64,000 nt of DNA. Source: Canna indica. Taxonomy: Eukaryota > Streptophyta > Magnoliopsida > Zingiberales > Cannaceae. The number at the start of each line of letters is the position of its first letter. Within the stretch, counting starts at the first letter, position 1. The position numbers were made by a program, and so were the translations under genes. The stretch covers positions 44,472,001 through 44,536,000 of the forward strand of contig CP136895.1 in NCBI GenBank assembly GCA_034359265.1. The letters run 5' to 3'. Shown piece after piece: positions 1 to 8,890 of this stretch. The notes beneath the pieces were generated by a model. That model was not told the DNA's origin, searched no databases, and saw only the letters and a program-made list of their open reading frames with translations.

Positions 1-589
1 CTAGTGATATAGCAGTGTCACGCGATCTGATCGCTGCACTGATATCATTGTAGTCGGAACTTAATCCTCCAAGGATTTTAATCACAAGTGTTGTGTCGCT
101 GACTGGCGCATTCGCCATTGCCAACTCATTTGCAATTGTCCGAATCTCATTGTAATAATCTGAAACTGATTTGCTATCCTTATTAATTCTTGATAATAGA
201 TCTTGTAAGTAGTAGATTCTCGACTGAGACTTATTAGCAAATTGAAGTTCCAATTTTTTCCAAGCTGCATATGCAGTATCGGAAGTAGCGATTACTGTGA
301 CGATCGCTGATTCTACAGACGCCATGATCGCGTGTCGGATCAGGCCATCTTGCCTGATCCAGTTTCGTCGATCTGGACTTCCAATCGGAGGACAGGGTAG
401 AGAACCATCAATAAACGAGGTTAGATCATACCCAAGCAGCAACAGCTCATGTTGAGTCTTCCAGTTCAGGTAATTGCTGGCGCCAACGAGTTTGATCGGC
501 AACTGCGCAGCAGGATTGATGGTGATGATCTGGTTTTGGGTGATCGGATTGATCACACCTTGACCTCCTATTGCTTCATTTGTCTCCAT
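1..589 (-). CDS. Ty1/copia gag, N-terminal part, runs off the window
   Basis: Reading the minus strand from an ATG at 587-589 gives an uninterrupted frame of about 196 codons that is still open at base 2, so the protein continues outside the window. It looks like the copia Gag (UBN2-type) capsid protein, which packages element RNA. Visible landmarks are the early LVGASNYLNWKTQHELLL block, then AYAAWKKLELQFANKSQSR, and RIYYLQDLLSRI followed by VSDYYNEIRTIANEL. The start lies just downstream of a tRNA-Met primer site, as expected for gag. No stops or frameshifts are present, so this element may be fairly young. The domain assignment rests on these motifs; its pol cannot be judged. Confidence 0.85.
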   Translation of the reverse strand, partial: METNEAIGGQGVINPITQNQIITINPAAQLPIKLVGASNYLNWKTQHELLLLGYDLTSFIDGSLPCPPIGSPDRRNWIRQDGLIRHAIMASVESAIVTVIATSDTAYAAWKKLELQFANKSQSRIYYLQDLLSRINKDSKSVSDYYNEIRTIANELAMANAPVSDTTLVIKILGGLSSDYNDISAAIRSRDTAISL

Positions 590-638
590 GGCGATGTTGA
601 GAAGGCAGGATCGGAAAGGGCTCAATGGAGCATCAGTA

Positions 639-650
639 GCTCTGATACCA
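639..650 (-). other. Primer-binding site (initiator tRNA-Met)
   Basis: The minus strand reads TGGTATCAGAGC three bases after the probable LTR end. This matches the 3' end complement of initiator tRNA-Met, the usual primer of plant copia elements. It fixes the orientation of the left-edge element as minus. Confidence 0.85.
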
Positions 651-653
651 TAA

Positions 654-857
654 TGAAATGAAGAGATGAGGAATGAGGAAGACGAAGTGTATGGCGAAGA
701 AAACAAAGGATATCTTTATTCATAACAGTGGTAGATATTTATACATGCGATCGGATGATTACATCCGTTGAATGGAAAACTAAACACGTGGTTGAATCGT
801 AGAAAGCTATTTGAAAACTCATCGTGCATGGTACTGTGCACAGTAAGGATTAATACA
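654..857 (-). repeat. Copia 5' LTR (outer boundary uncertain)
   Basis: The inner end is set by the adjacent primer-binding site: the minus strand ends in TTTCA before TTA and the primer site. The minus strand also has a TATA-like TATAAATATC near 736-745. The outer end is not fixed because the partner LTR is outside the window. A TG...CA choice gives about 857, and it must end before the LINE coding sequence that begins near 905. Confidence 0.55.
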
Positions 858-904
858 GCTGAGATTTAATTAATCCTTAATATATATTATACTTATCCTT
901 TATA

Positions 905-2058
905 GGAGGGAGGTATGGGTTTTAAGGAATGTCGACGTATGAACTTAGCACTACTTGCTAAGCATGGATGACGACTGTTATCCCAGCCTAATTCTTTACT
1001 GGGGGCAACATGGAAAGGGAAGTACTTCCCTTCCACGGATCTCATCAATGCGAAGCAAACAATAATAGTTCATGGGGTTGGCACAGTGTACTCAAAGGGA
1101 GGGAACTACTTCGTCTGGGACTACGTCTCCAGATCGGCTCGCAGTTAACGGCGGAGGTAATTACTTCCCCTTGGCTCCCCATGGAGCATTACTTCCAATT
1201 TTTTGGCCCCTCACTTGAACCTTCACCGTCCATGCTGGTATCACAATTTTTTGACAAAGAGACACGACTATGGAAAGCTCTGTGGGTCCTCTAGGAAATT
1301 TTCAAAATTCCTATCCAGGATGGCCGCGATTCTTGGACATGGCGTTACACCACCTCCGGACATTACACTATGGCTTCCGGATACAAATGGTCTAGCAGTC
1401 GTCTGTCAACTAAAACCCAAGTCACCTCGGACTCACTGGCATCTCCGTGGAGCAATGTTTGTCGACTTCAGATTCCCCCGAAAGTGAAGGTCTTTACCTG
1501 GAGATTTTTGCATAATTGCCTTCCACTCAAGGAGGCGCTTCTTAAGCGTCATGTCCCCCTCCAAGATCTACTATGTCCCTTCTGCAGATCAGCCACTGAA
1601 GAGGCACCTCACCTATTTCTCCACTGTCGAATCGCCAATGAAGTATGGTACCGTTCAAGCCTCAACCTCCCTCCGCACTCGATGGACATGTCAATTCCCT
1701 GATGGTGGAAAACATCTCTCCGTTCACTACGGAACACTCATCGTGGAAAGGAGCTCCTCTCCTGCATCCACTGGAGCATATGGAATCACAAGAACAAGTG
1801 TCAATTCGAGGGTTTGGATGCATGTACAAAAACTGCACTCTCTCAGGCCATCTCCCTTTGTTCTTCTTGAGGGATGAATCCGATTCAAGGCTCATAGTTA
1901 CTTTTGTTGCCTTGAGTCTTGTTGCACTCTTGTTTTCTTGTTTTCACTCATATATGGACCTCGTATTCGTCCATCTTACTGACGTGGGTTGTTTCGTCAG
2001 CATGTACCTCTCTTCCTTAATGGAATAAATAAGCTAATTTTGATTAAAAAAATAATAT
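905..2058 (+). pseudogene. LINE (L1-type) ORF2 3' remnant with zf-RVT domain
   Basis: Fragment of a non-LTR retrotransposon covering the end of the reverse transcriptase protein. A stretch resembling NLALLAKHG then NSLLGATWKGKYFP starts near 935. It continues, after a one-base frameshift near 1060, into SSWGWHSVLKGRELLRLGL. The zinc-finger-like RVT tail follows at about 1480-1660 (PPKVKVFTWRFLHNCLP, then CPFCRSATEEAPHLFLHC). A TGA at about 958-960 sits where LINEs usually have tryptophan. The 3' end is an A-rich tail near 2044-2055. It lacks endonuclease and the RT core, so it is a dead 5'-truncated copy. Confidence 0.8.
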
Positions 2059-2085
2059 TGAAATGAAATTTAGAAAATCTAAAGA

Positions 2086-2159
2086 TGGCCCATACAGGTC
2101 TCAAACCTGCGACCTTCGCATTATTCGCACAACACTCTAACAAACTAAGCTAATAAGCC
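2086..2159 (-). pseudogene. tRNA-Ile(AAU)-like pseudogene
   Basis: The minus strand gives a 74-nt cloverleaf-sized sequence from GGCTTATTAGC to ATGGGCCA. The acceptor arm pairs with G-U pairs, the D arm reads GCTT...GAGT, and the anticodon loop CGAATAA contains AAT. Invariant positions are lost: U33 is G, the D-loop GG is TG, and the T-loop C56 is T (GGTTTGAGACC). Recalled plant tRNA-Ile genes differ mostly by C in place of T at these sites, which suggests deamination decay. No CCA is encoded. It is probably non-functional. Confidence 0.7.
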
Positions 2160-2236
2160 AATTGACAAATGATTTAACTGAAATTTACACGTGTAACAAA
2201 TCAAAAAGTTTTAAATACTATTGCAGCTTCAACATA

Positions 2237-2241
2237 ATAGA
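2237..2241. other. Target-site duplication ATAGA (left)
   Basis: ATAGA immediately precedes the left LTR and is repeated exactly at 6154-6158 after the right LTR. This proves a single retroviral-type insertion spanning 2242-6153. Confidence 0.95.
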
Positions 2242-2518
2242 TGAAGGAATCACTCTTGATTCACTCGATCACGCACAGGAACACAAGCAGGAAGCAGATG
2301 ATAAAACAGGAATGAACTCAGCTTTGATTAAAAAAATTGGGAAACAATTACAATGCTCGAAAAAGAGATGCGAACAAATGAGTGACCTGCTTAGCTATTT
2401 ATACTCAGCTATGAAACAGAAATTGACCTGGGCTTGTAACTGATCCGCTACAAGAGACACTGTAAGGTAACTATACAACTCTATCATCATTAACAGCTTC
2501 ATTACATACTATTTTACA
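2242..2518 (-). repeat. 3' LTR of the young copia element
   Basis: 277 bp, TG...CA ends (plus strand starts TGAAGGAATC and ends ATTTTACA). Nearly identical to 5877-6153. In the element sense it follows the AAGGGGGAG polypurine tract. Confidence 0.95.
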
Positions 2519-2527
2519 CTCCCCCTT
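2519..2527 (-). other. Polypurine tract of the young copia element
   Basis: The minus strand reads AAGGGGGAG directly before the 3' LTR. It primes plus-strand DNA synthesis. The pol stop codon TAA (2526-2528) overlaps the start of the tract. Confidence 0.85.
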
Positions 2528-5500
2528 AATGAAGAGCTTGAACACCTAAAAGGTCCCTGAAATAGGTGAACTTATCAAGTGGCAGAGGTTTAGTAAGGAT
2601 ATCTGCAATCTGATCTCCAGTTCTGCAAAAATCTAAACTGACAACTCCATCTTTAACAAGGTCTCGAATGAAATGATATCTAATATCAATATGCCTTGTT
2701 CTTCCATGCATAACAGGATTTTTACTGATTGAAATAGCTGAAGAGTTGTCACACATTATTGTAGTTGATGAAGTCTGATTCATACCAAATTCACTCAAGA
2801 TTCTTCGAATCCAAACAGCTTGGCAGCTGGCTGCAGTGGCTGCAATGTACTCTGCTTCAGCAGATGACAATGCAGTGATTCCTTGTTTTTTAGAACTCCA
2901 ACAAACAGCTCCACTTCCAAGTTTAAAAATATAACCTGAAGTACTCTTGCGATCCTCAATTGATCCTCCCCAATCACTGTCTGTGTATCCCACCATTTCT
3001 GGTTTAGATGAACATGCGTAGAAGATACCAAATTGTTGAGTTCCCTTAAGATACCTGATTACTCTCTTTGCAGCCTTCAAATGTGTTATACTTGGTTTGC
3101 TCATGAACCTGGATAACAAACTCACACAAAATGATAAGTCAGGTCTTGAATTTGTTACATACATCAGACTTCCCAGTATCATTCTGTACAGGGTAGCATT
3201 AGCAGGACTGTCATCATCTTCCACTTTGAGTATAGTTCCTGAAATCATTGGATTTCCTACTCCATTGCATTGTTCCATTCCAAATCTCTTGAGTAACTCA
3301 ACTATGTATTTAGCTTGAGAAAGAAAGATACCTTCTTTCATTTGTTTAACTTCTAAACCCAAAAAGAAACTCATTTCTCCTAGATCAGTCATATCAAAAG
3401 TTGCTGCCATTTTGAGTTTGAAGTCTTTGCTTATTGCTTCAGAATCACTGCACACTAGAAGATCATCAACATATATTAAAACAATCAGTAAATGATTCTG
3501 ATCATCTCTTCTAGTATACAAGGTATGTTCATTTCTGCTTCTAGCAAATCCCTCTTTGCTGAAGTAATCATCAATTCTTTCATACCAAGCACGAGGTGCT
3601 TGTTTCAGTCCATACAGTGCTCTCTTTAGCTTATAAACCCAATTTTCTTTACCATGAACAACATAACCTTGTGGCTGGCATACAAAGACCTCTTCTTTAA
3701 GCTTTCCATTTAAGAAGGCTGATTTGATGTCTAATTGATATATCTTCCATCTGTTGATTGCAGCCACAGAAATCAGCAATCGAATGGTGTCAAATCTGGC
3801 CACAGGTGCAAAGGTTTCACTGAAATCCAAGCCTTCTCTTTGCATAAATCCTTGCACCACCAATCTTGCTTTATACTTGTTCAAACTCCCATCAGCATTG
3901 AGTTTAGTTTTGTAGATCCACTTTAGACCAATTGGTCTCTTGCCTTCTGGTAAAGTGGTCAATTCCCATGTATCATGCATAAGTATTGCCTGAATCTCAG
4001 ATTGCATAGCTTCTTCCCATACCTTAATGCCTTTAGCTTCCTCATAACAAGTAGGTTCACCAGTTTTAGTAAAATTGCAAGCATGAGTACTGCCGTACAA
4101 CTCAGTTAAACTTCTGTATCTTCTTGGTGGAGAACTTGATTCAGATTCACACTGGATCAATTCAGGTATCTCCTCAGAATTTGAATTTTGGTTCTCTTCA
4201 AGAGGCACTTCTTTATCATTTTCTATTTGCTCTTCCAAGTTTACATTCTGAATTCTAACACTCTCCTTCACCTCATCAGTCTCTTCTTCCAACTGATCAA
4301 TTTGAGTCCAAATTTTTCCTTCATTAAAGTGAACATCACGACTGATAGATACCTCTTTAGTCTCTGGATTGAACAGTCTATATCCTTTTGTTTGACTACT
4401 ATAACCGATCATTACTAGAGTTTTGCTTTTGCAGTCAAGTTTCTTTCTCTTTTCTTTAGGCACATGACAATAAGCAAGAGAGCCGAATACTCTAAAATGA
4501 CTGACATTTGGTTTATGTCCAAACCAGGCTTCATAAGGTGTCTTCTCTTCCAATGCCTTAGTAGCAAATCTATTTAGTAAGTAAGCTGCAGTATTCACTC
4601 CTTCAGCCCACATTTCTTTTGACAATTGACTTTTCTTCAACATGCATCTAGTCATCTCTACTAAGCTTCTATTCTTGCGCTCAGCTACACCATTCTGCTG
4701 AGGTGTATAGCTTGCAGTTAACTGATGTTTGATGCCATGTGAATTGCAAAAATCAGTAAACTCTGTTGACATAAACTCACCACCTCTATCAGAACGTATG
4801 CATTTAATCAAGTGTCCTGATTCTAATTCTACAGCAGCTTTGAATTGTTTAAACAACTTCAGAGTTTCTGACTTATTTTTAAGAAAGAATACCCACAGAA
4901 ATCTACTGAAATCATCTACACATACCATGAAATATCTGTAGCCTGAGTTTGATTGCACCTCCATTGGTCCACACAAGTCAGTGTGTATCAGTTCCAAAGG
5001 TGAAGTAGCTCGATGTGCTTGACCTTTGGGAAATGGTAGTCTGGTTTGCTTACCAGCTGCACAATCTTCACATACGTCATTAACATTGTCATCTAGATGT
5101 GGTAATCCTTCTACTATTTCCTTCATTGCCATCTCTCTGAGCTTAATCAAATTCAAATGACCATATCTGTTATGCCACAATTTGGTATTCACTGTGCTTT
5201 CTACCTTCAAGGCAAACTCATAATTCTTCAAGAAAAACAAGTTGTTAGTGGCCATAGTAACAGTGAGTACTGCTTCTTCTTTATCTTTGGTGAAGATTTG
5301 ACATTCATTTTCAGCAAATTGTATTCTAAAACCATCTCTAAGTAACTGACCAATACTTAGAAGATTAGATTCAAGTTCAGGAACATACAACACATTTTTT
5401 ATGATAACTTCACCTTTATTTGTGATGAACTTAAGATCACCCATTCCCTTTGCCTTTCTAACAGTACCATCACCTAGTCTTACTGAAGTAGATCTTGTCT

Positions 5501-5654
5501 CATCAATGGATATGAACAAGTCAGCTATTCCAGTCATATGGTTGCTACATCCGGAATCAATGTACCAACCTTCACAATTCTGTTCATCATTTAGTTTAGC
5601 CAGCAAAAGAACCTTCTCATCCTCTTCACTAGCAAAAGAAGATAGCTTTAGCAT
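2526..5654 (-). CDS. Copia protease-integrase-RT-RNase H polyprotein
   Basis: An uninterrupted 1,042-residue frame. Order along the protein: aspartic protease with DSGCSNHMTG (D33), the GAG-pre-integrase motif LWHNRYGHL near 160, the integrase core with HTDLCGPMEV and SDRGGEFMSTEF near 225-295 and YTPQQNGVAERKNR just after. The reverse transcriptase contains WIYKTKLNADG and the catalytic YVDDLLV (YVDD about 727-730). RNase H has TDSDWGGSIEDRKSTSGY and MHGRTRHIDIRYHFIRD. All key catalytic motifs are present. The first about 20 residues precede protease; the annotated ATG lies inside the gag deletion scar and is only a formal start. The product would cleave, reverse-transcribe and integrate copia RNA, but Gag must come from elsewhere. 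Confidence 0.95.
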   Translation of the reverse strand: MLKLSSFASEEDEKVLLLAKLNDEQNCEGWYIDSGCSNHMTGIADLFISIDETRSTSVRLGDGTVRKAKGMGDLKFITNKGEVIIKNVLYVPELESNLLSIGQLLRDGFRIQFAENECQIFTKDKEEAVLTVTMATNNLFFLKNYEFALKVESTVNTKLWHNRYGHLNLIKLREMAMKEIVEGLPHLDDNVNDVCEDCAAGKQTRLPFPKGQAHRATSPLELIHTDLCGPMEVQSNSGYRYFMVCVDDFSRFLWVFFLKNKSETLKLFKQFKAAVELESGHLIKCIRSDRGGEFMSTEFTDFCNSHGIKHQLTASYTPQQNGVAERKNRSLVEMTRCMLKKSQLSKEMWAEGVNTAAYLLNRFATKALEEKTPYEAWFGHKPNVSHFRVFGSLAYCHVPKEKRKKLDCKSKTLVMIGYSSQTKGYRLFNPETKEVSISRDVHFNEGKIWTQIDQLEEETDEVKESVRIQNVNLEEQIENDKEVPLEENQNSNSEEIPELIQCESESSSPPRRYRSLTELYGSTHACNFTKTGEPTCYEEAKGIKVWEEAMQSEIQAILMHDTWELTTLPEGKRPIGLKWIYKTKLNADGSLNKYKARLVVQGFMQREGLDFSETFAPVARFDTIRLLISVAAINRWKIYQLDIKSAFLNGKLKEEVFVCQPQGYVVHGKENWVYKLKRALYGLKQAPRAWYERIDDYFSKEGFARSRNEHTLYTRRDDQNHLLIVLIYVDDLLVCSDSEAISKDFKLKMAATFDMTDLGEMSFFLGLEVKQMKEGIFLSQAKYIVELLKRFGMEQCNGVGNPMISGTILKVEDDDSPANATLYRMILGSLMYVTNSRPDLSFCVSLLSRFMSKPSITHLKAAKRVIRYLKGTQQFGIFYACSSKPEMVGYTDSDWGGSIEDRKSTSGYIFKLGSGAVCWSSKKQGITALSSAEAEYIAATAASCQAVWIRRILSEFGMNQTSSTTIMCDNSSAISISKNPVMHGRTRHIDIRYHFIRDLVKDGVVSLDFCRTGDQIADILTKPLPLDKFTYFRDLLGVQALH

Positions 5655-5838
5655 CTCGTTTTCTCAGCTCCTTCAATCGATTTGCCGTCATCCCCTCCGG
5701 AACATATCCTTCTTCAACGATCTCCCATAGATCTTGCGAAATGAAATAGTTCTCCATTTTTTGAGACCAGAGTACATACCCGGATCCATCGAAGACTGGT
5801 ATTCCCGGCATCCCGCTTCCCGTGGTGGTCTGGGCCAT
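5630..5838 (-). pseudogene. Truncated copia gag, first about 65 codons only
   Basis: ATG at 5836-5838 just downstream of the primer site. The frame begins MAQTTTGSGMPGIPVF and contains the copia Gag N-terminal motif FDGSGYVLWSQKMENYF followed by RDAKAIFF. It then runs straight into protease-side sequence in another frame and stops. The capsid body and CCHC knuckle are absent. Breakpoint about 5630-5645. The pol frame is +1 relative to gag across the join. Confidence 0.85.
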
Positions 5839-5862
5839 GATTCCGCAGCGCCACCGCACCAG

Positions 5863-5874
5863 GCTCTGATACCA
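5863..5874 (-). other. Primer-binding site (initiator tRNA-Met)
   Basis: The minus strand reads TGGTATCAGAGC two bases inside the 5' LTR, setting the minus orientation of this element. Confidence 0.95.
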
Positions 5875-5876
5875 AC

Positions 5877-6153
5877 TGAAGGAATCACTCTTGATTCACT
5901 CGATCACGCACAGGAACACAAGCAGGAAGCAGATGATAAAACAGGAATGAACTCAGCTTTGATTAAAAAAACTGGGAAACAATTACAATGCTCGAAAAAG
6001 AGATGCGAACAAATGAGTGACCTGCTTAGCTATTTATACTCAGCTATGAAACAGAAATTGACCTGGGCTTGTAACTGATCCGCTACAAGAGACACTGTAA
6101 GGTAACTATACAACTCTATCATCATTAACAGCTTCATTACATACTATTTTACA
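5877..6153 (-). repeat. 5' LTR of the young copia element
   Basis: 277 bp, matches 2242-2518 at all but one position by eye. Followed by the right ATAGA duplication at 6154-6158. Confidence 0.95.
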
Positions 6154-6158
6154 ATAGA

Positions 6159-6904
6159 ATGGAGAAAACCACACTAAAAGACTGATTATGAAATGAGCAC
6201 TGGAATTCTAACAACAATTCATTTTTTCTACATTCTGAGGCAACCTCTGAACAAGTTACAAAGACAGGTTCAACTAAAACACCTATATTTTGAAACCCAG
6301 ACGATCCAGAAATGGGAAAGAAAAGGATCACCCTTCTTTCTACAAAGATCTGTATAGTGCAGTATAAATTAAATGGAACCAAGCTCCACCAAAAGAAAGT
6401 TCTGTAGAAACTAACAGCACTAGTTCAACCTGTCCTATATGTTCTTCATCCTAGTGAGTAGTGAGTTGGACTTCTATTTCATTCATTGAAAAGAAAGGAA
6501 AAAGTTTAAAAGAAAACTATCTTCCATATTTCTTACGTGGAAGCCACTCTTAATTAACTTTCTCTCACCGTATCTTCTTCATCTTTCTCTGCCTCATATG
6601 ACCATAACATCATGCCTTTTCCATGACTGATAGCAAACCTATACATTAATTTTTCATTTTTTTGGATAAAACTATCTCCCTAAAGTATAACTAAAGAAAA
6701 AATCTAATCTGTATATCTATGTGTGTGTTAATGTCAGGTAACTGCAAACAAGTTAAGAATTCAACCAACTCATTTTGATGCTGAAGGAAGATGCATCAGG
6801 CATGAATGATTTAGATTATACGGCTGTCCTTGTCCAAGCTAAGTCATGAAAATGGGGTCGTGTTTGGATGCTTCAATTGGTCAGTGTCCAAAAAGATTAA
6901 TTGT
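6159..6904. other. Unassigned sequence between elements
   Basis: No convincing ORF, RNA gene or repeat terminus. Short open frames lack any recognisable motif. Possibly host intergenic DNA flanking the young copia insertion. Confidence 0.5.
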
Positions 6905-6979
6905 TGTAGATCGCCGCAGCCCGTTGGGATGTAGATTGCCGCCACCCGCCGGGATGTAGATCTTCGCTACCCGCCGGGA
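6905..6979 (+). repeat. Tandem repeat, three 25-bp units
   Basis: Three head-to-tail 25-bp copies starting TGTAGATCGCC, TGTAGATTGCC and TGTAGATCTTC, each ending in CCCG[C/T][C/T]GGGA. Markedly GC-richer than its surroundings. Function unknown. Confidence 0.8.
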
Positions 6980-7066
6980 TGCAGGGGAGATGAGAGAGAT
7001 AGAGAGTGAAGAGGGAGGGATGAGTGTGCGACTATGTGTGAGGTGAATTGTGCAGGAGGTGGTGCA

Positions 7067-8733
7067 TGTCGGTGAAATGGCCACACTAGAGGGGGGATGA
7101 ATAGTGTGTTAACTAATCTTATCGTCTAATTCCGGTGTTAATCATTTATTGATTAGTTAGGCTAAGCACGATATTAATAGCAAGCGGAACCAATAAATAT
7201 GAAGCAATAAAGACAAACAAAATATCAATGCTAACGCAATGATTTATAGTGGTTCAGCCCCAATGCCTACTCTAATACCTAAGCACCCCGCTTAGGATTT
7301 CCAAACTAGTTTAACTAGATTAATCTTGTTTCCCTTACAACGAGGACTTTGACCCGAAGAGTCGCACTCTCAACCTAAGGCACTTCCACAACCGGAAGTC
7401 TCCGCCTTCTTACCAAGAACACTCTTCCACATCAACCTAAGGGATAACTCAATTAATCCTAGTAAACTAAGTTTACAAAGGTGCGTTTAAATCTCAACAC
7501 CAAGACAACCACCAACTCAATCAACCTAGCACTCTAGGTTTACACAAATTCAAATACAATGAAATAAATACCAAAATACAACAATAATGAGAACAAATAA
7601 TAAACAATACACACTTAGCTCTCAAACAAGATGTCCTAGCTCCTCTTGATGACTTGAAGATGAATCAAGGCAAGCTCAAAGTCAATCTCAAGGATTCTAG
7701 GCTCAAAGCTAGGGTTCTTTGCAAAGATGGCTCAAGAATTTTTGTAGAGATGCAAAGAGTGGCTCTTTGAGGCTTAGAAGCATCAATGGTAGGCTAGAAA
7801 TGAGTTTGGGATGGGTATTTATAACCCCCAAAAGAAATGGCTCGTCAACGGGCGTATTTTTGCCTGTTGCCGACGCCCGATCGCTTGCCGGTCGATCGTC
7901 GGTCGACCGATGGATTGACCGCCCAAGCGACCGCGGCATTCAGCCGCTTCTGGGCGCACTTCGGTCGACCGACCGGTCGACCGAATTCGCTACTGCCAAT
8001 TTTTGACCCTATTCATTCGATCGACCGATCGACCGAAACTGGAAAAATTAGCCCAGTTTGCTGATTTTTCTGCTGGTTTGCTCATTTTTGGGTTCCGACT
8101 TTGCTAAGTCTACTTATATAACATTTCTTAACTTAAAGTTAATAACTTTAAAACATAAATGTTATACAAGGATTACCCCCTATTTGGATTCAATAAAAAT
8201 ATCTAAAAAATCAAAATCCTTAAGAATCAAAATCTAACTTTTGGGTCTAGTACAAATTTTTGAAAAACAAAAATTTTCTTATCTTCCGGGTCAAGTATGG
8301 GTAGGCTAAAGGCTTTCAAAAATTCTTTAAAAATACATCGTTATCTAGTTTTAACCGAAGGAACAATTACTGCCATTTTTTGTGTCAAGAAAATATTTAG
8401 GTCATATAGCCCTCCAAGGAGCTCCCTAGGCTTAGTGAATTTCAGGGCGATTTCCGAGTTTTCATATTTCGGAGTTCGGGTTTGATTTTTTTGGGTTCTT
8501 TTCATCATAAAGAGGATTACATCACATTCTAGATAGCCTAAACCTAAACTCTAACTTCCCGAAGAATCCCGAGCTTCGACGAGCGTCCTTGCCGATTTGT
8601 CCAATTTTTCCGATCGGGGACGTCGAGCGCTAACCGACTTGGAACCTGAAAGATTTCTCAATGAAATATTTGTTCCATGTTTGTTATCATCAAAACCGAG
8701 ATTAAGACCAAGGTAGAAAACTTTAGGCCAATA
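7067..8733 (-). repeat. 3' LTR of the Sirevirus-like element
   Basis: 1,667 bp, TGTCGG...CCAATA on the plus strand (ends mutated from TGTTGG...CCAACA). It contains a TATA box (7816-7823, minus) and a CpG palindrome cluster at 7868-8033. Its partner is 12604-14254; related copies lie at 24756-27831, 53034-54497 and 58626-60288. Confidence 0.9.
7868..8033 (-). promoter_or_regulatory. CpG-rich palindrome cluster upstream of LTR TATA
   Basis: A GC-rich island in an AT-rich LTR made of repeated palindromes such as TCGGTCGACCGA, CCGGTCGACCGA and TCGATCGACCGA. It lies about 45 bp upstream of the minus-strand TATA box. The same arrangement recurs in four other LTR copies, so it is probably part of the U3 promoter. 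Confidence 0.7.
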
Positions 8734-8734
8734 A

Positions 8735-8890
8735 TCTCCCCCTTTTTGATGATGACAAATATCCTTAAGAAAATATATCATTCAAGCACAAAGGTTATCA
8801 TACATGGGATTTCTCCCCCTATCAACATGCATATCTATGGAAATAAACTCCCCCTATCTATATGCATATTTTTCCTATATTTTCTTCCCC
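8735..8890 (-). other. Polypurine tract and repeated PPT-like motifs
   Basis: The minus strand has AAAAAGGGGGAGA next to the 3' LTR (8735-8747). Further AGGGGGAG-like tracts lie at 8812-8821 and 8848-8856, and a shorter one at 8885-8890; another is near 11218-11226. Multiplied polypurine tracts upstream of the 3' LTR are a known trait of Sireviruses. Confidence 0.75.

Larger units (their letters stand above)
2242..6153 (-). mobile_element. Young Ty1/copia element, gag-deleted, pol intact
   Basis: A complete insertion of 3,912 bp in minus orientation with two 277-bp LTRs, ATAGA duplications at both ends, a tRNA-Met primer site at 5863-5874 and a polypurine tract at 2519-2527. By eye the LTRs differ at one position (T/C in the A-rich run). 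At commonly used plant rates of 0.7-1.3e-8 per site per year that means an age of roughly 0.1-0.3 My. The pol frame is full and open, but most of gag is missing, so the copy cannot be autonomous. It either jumped using another element's Gag or lost gag just after landing. Confidence 0.95.

Noticed and set aside
449..661. Plus-strand open frame of 70 codons near the left edge
   Set aside because: It is the antisense of the real copia gag start, primer site and LTR end, which read cleanly on the minus strand.
2162..2443. Open frames spanning the copia LTRs (also 5734-6078)
   Set aside because: Both are LTR sequence plus flank; the shared residues come from the LTR repeat, not from a gene family.
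6905..6979. CRISPR-like array or other direct-repeat system
   Set aside because: Repeats are contiguous 25-bp units without spacers, in a plant genome with no cas genes; a simple tandem repeat.
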